Origin: Duncaniella sp.
GTDB taxonomy: Bacteria > Bacteroidota > Bacteroidia > Bacteroidales > Muribaculaceae
DNA length: 33,833 bases
Reading direction: 5' to 3'
Assembly (NCBI GenBank): GCA_022511285.1
Contig: JAFLRW010000003.1
Location: 1 to 33,833, forward strand
Each line of letters opens with the position of its first letter. Positions within the stretch are counted from its first letter, which is position 1. Below are positions 32,581 through 33,833 of the stretch, piece by piece. The notes under the pieces are model-generated. The model had not been told where the DNA came from, ran no database searches, and saw only the letters and a program-made list of their open reading frames with translations. A program made the position numbers and the translations under genes.

Positions 32581-33833
32581 TGGAAAAAGTAAATGAGACG
32601 GTAGTCGCTCCCGTGCGGCAGTTGCTTTCTGACAAGGCGTGGGCACGTTGGACGGTGCTTGTGCTTGTGGCATCAATGATGCTTTTTGCATATATGTTTG
32701 TCGATGTTATGTCGCCATTGCAGTCATTGGTGCAGACTCAGCGCGGGTGGTCGCCGGATGCGTTTGGTTATTATGCCGGAGCTGAGTATATCTTAAATGT
32801 GTTTGGCTTCTTGATTCTTGCGGGTATCATACTCGACAAGATGGGAATCCGATTCACCGGTGTGCTCTCGGCTTCTCTAATGGTGGCCGGAGCTTTCATC
32901 AAGCTTTATGCTTTGAGCGATATGTTCCAGGGTTCGAGTTTAGATCTTTGGCTCGGTTCGTGGTGGACTGTGATGCCTGGTAGCGCCAAGCTTTCGGCTC
33001 TCGGCTTTATGATATTCGGCTGTGGCTGCGAGATGGCGGGTATTACGGTGAGCAAGACTTTGGCAAAATGGTTTGAAGGTAAGGAGATGGCTCTTGCTAT
33101 GGGCTTGGAAATGGCTATTGCCCGTGTGGGTGTATTTGCTATTTTCTCTATCTCGCCTCGTCTGGCTGAATGGGGTGGGGACCACACTGTGGTTATTCCT
33201 GTGGCCTTCTGCTCTGCTCTGCTTTGTATCGGTCTGCTCAGCTATATAGTCTTTACATTTATGGATTCCAAGCTTGACAAGGAGATTGGCGCTGACAAGG
33301 CTGCTCTTGCTGCGGCAGACGATGAAGAGTTTAAGCTATCCGACGTTGGCGCTATCTTCGGCAGCCGCCTGTTTTGGATTATCGCTATGCTCTGTGTGCT
33401 TTATTATTCAGCCATCTTTCCTTTCCAGCGCTATGCGGCTAATATGCTTCAGTGTAACCTCGGCATCACAGAGACTCAGGCTGCTGACATTTTCCGTTGG
33501 TTTCCCATCGGCGCTGCGTGTCTCACACCCTTCCTTGGCTGGTTCCTTGATCACAAGGGCAAAGGTGCTACAATGCTCATCATTGGTGCTATTCTGATGA
33601 TTGTGTGTCATTTGACTTTTGCTTTCGTCGTGCCTGCTACAAAGAGTGAATTGATTACTTATTCGGCCATCGTGGTGCTTGGCATTTCGTTCTCTCTTGT
33701 GCCTGCAGCCCTTTGGCCTTCTGTTCCGAAAGTGATGGATAAGCGATTCCTCGGCAGTGCATACTCTCTGATTTTCTGGGTTCAGAATATCGGTCTTGCC
33801 CTCTTCCCGATTCTTATCGGCAAGGTTCTTGTA
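32581..33833 (+). CDS. MFS transporter resembling MFSD1, 3' end outside window
   Basis: Major facilitator superfamily permease open from the ATG at 32581 to the right edge (417 codons, no stop). A short cytoplasmic start is followed by TM1 (TVLVLVASMMLFAYMFVDVM) and the usual 12-helix pattern, with GIILDKMGIRFTG as the loop 2-3 MFS motif. The second half has FWIIAMLCVLYYSAIFPFQRYAANM, which resembles the start of the C-terminal half in MFSD1-type carriers (a peptide transporter in animals). The loop between halves carries an acidic, Ala-rich stretch (DKAALAAADDEEF). The substrate is unknown; a small peptide is only a suggestion by family likeness. Confidence 0.85.

Overview
The window looks like a chromosomal segment of a Bacteroidales gut commensal; a Muribaculaceae-like genome is my best guess, inferred from family content and not proven. 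The signs are Mfa1/Mfa2-type (type V) fimbrial lipoproteins with DUF3575 and DUF3868 partners, a PL11 rhamnogalacturonan lyase, a RecQ with the Bacteroidota domain layout, lipoproteins with acidic residues after the lipobox cysteine, few obvious Shine-Dalgarno sites, and repeated matches to the Bacteroidota promoter (TTTG, about 20 bp, TAnnTTTG). I see no insertion sequence, prophage, CRISPR array or integrase.

Layout, left to right. (1) 1-2674, minus: a secreted PL11 rhamnogalacturonan lyase with a C-terminal LamG-like domain, cut by the left edge. (2) 2782-5692, minus: asnS and an RluB/RsuA-type pseudouridine synthase with a very long Gly/Tyr/Gln/Asn/Arg repeat N-terminus, probably one transcript. 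(3) 5908-6759, plus: a secreted cyclophilin, convergent with and overlapping by 7 bp the last gene of the next block. (4) 6753-17139, minus: a fimbrial operon in the order DUF3575 protein, DUF3868/OmpA-like protein, major fimbrillin, Mfa2/FimB-like anchor (broken by a frameshift), two large accessory fimbrial lipoproteins and a thioredoxin-like protein. A strong terminator-like hairpin follows the major fimbrillin gene. (5) 17361-19870, plus: a small secreted protein and DNA topoisomerase III. (6) 19946-21825, plus: tpiA, a SPOR protein and folE, closed by a hairpin. (7) 21883-24152, minus: an ABC exporter pair. (8) 24295-25349, plus: an ECF sigma factor and a four-helix membrane protein, behind a TGAAAC-N16-CGTC promoter. 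(9) 25577-31031, plus: a DUF349 repeat protein, a polyprenyl glycosylphosphotransferase, and recQ, which is broken by a frameshift. (10) 31125-33833: tRNA-Pro(GGG) and an AI-2E family permease (minus), then an MFSD1-like MFS transporter (plus) cut by the right edge.

Most of the window is housekeeping. The distinctive parts are the fimbrial operon (frameshifted anchor gene, an internal hairpin with two alternative folds, a cluster of GTTAAG motifs at its promoter, and a shared C-terminal strand motif across its subunits), the disordered arm of the pseudouridine synthase, and the self-regulation signature at the ECF sigma gene. The two frameshifts (fimbrial anchor and recQ) are each a small indel; one lies next to a short homopolymer. 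They may be real mutations or sequencing errors, and this cannot be decided from sequence alone.
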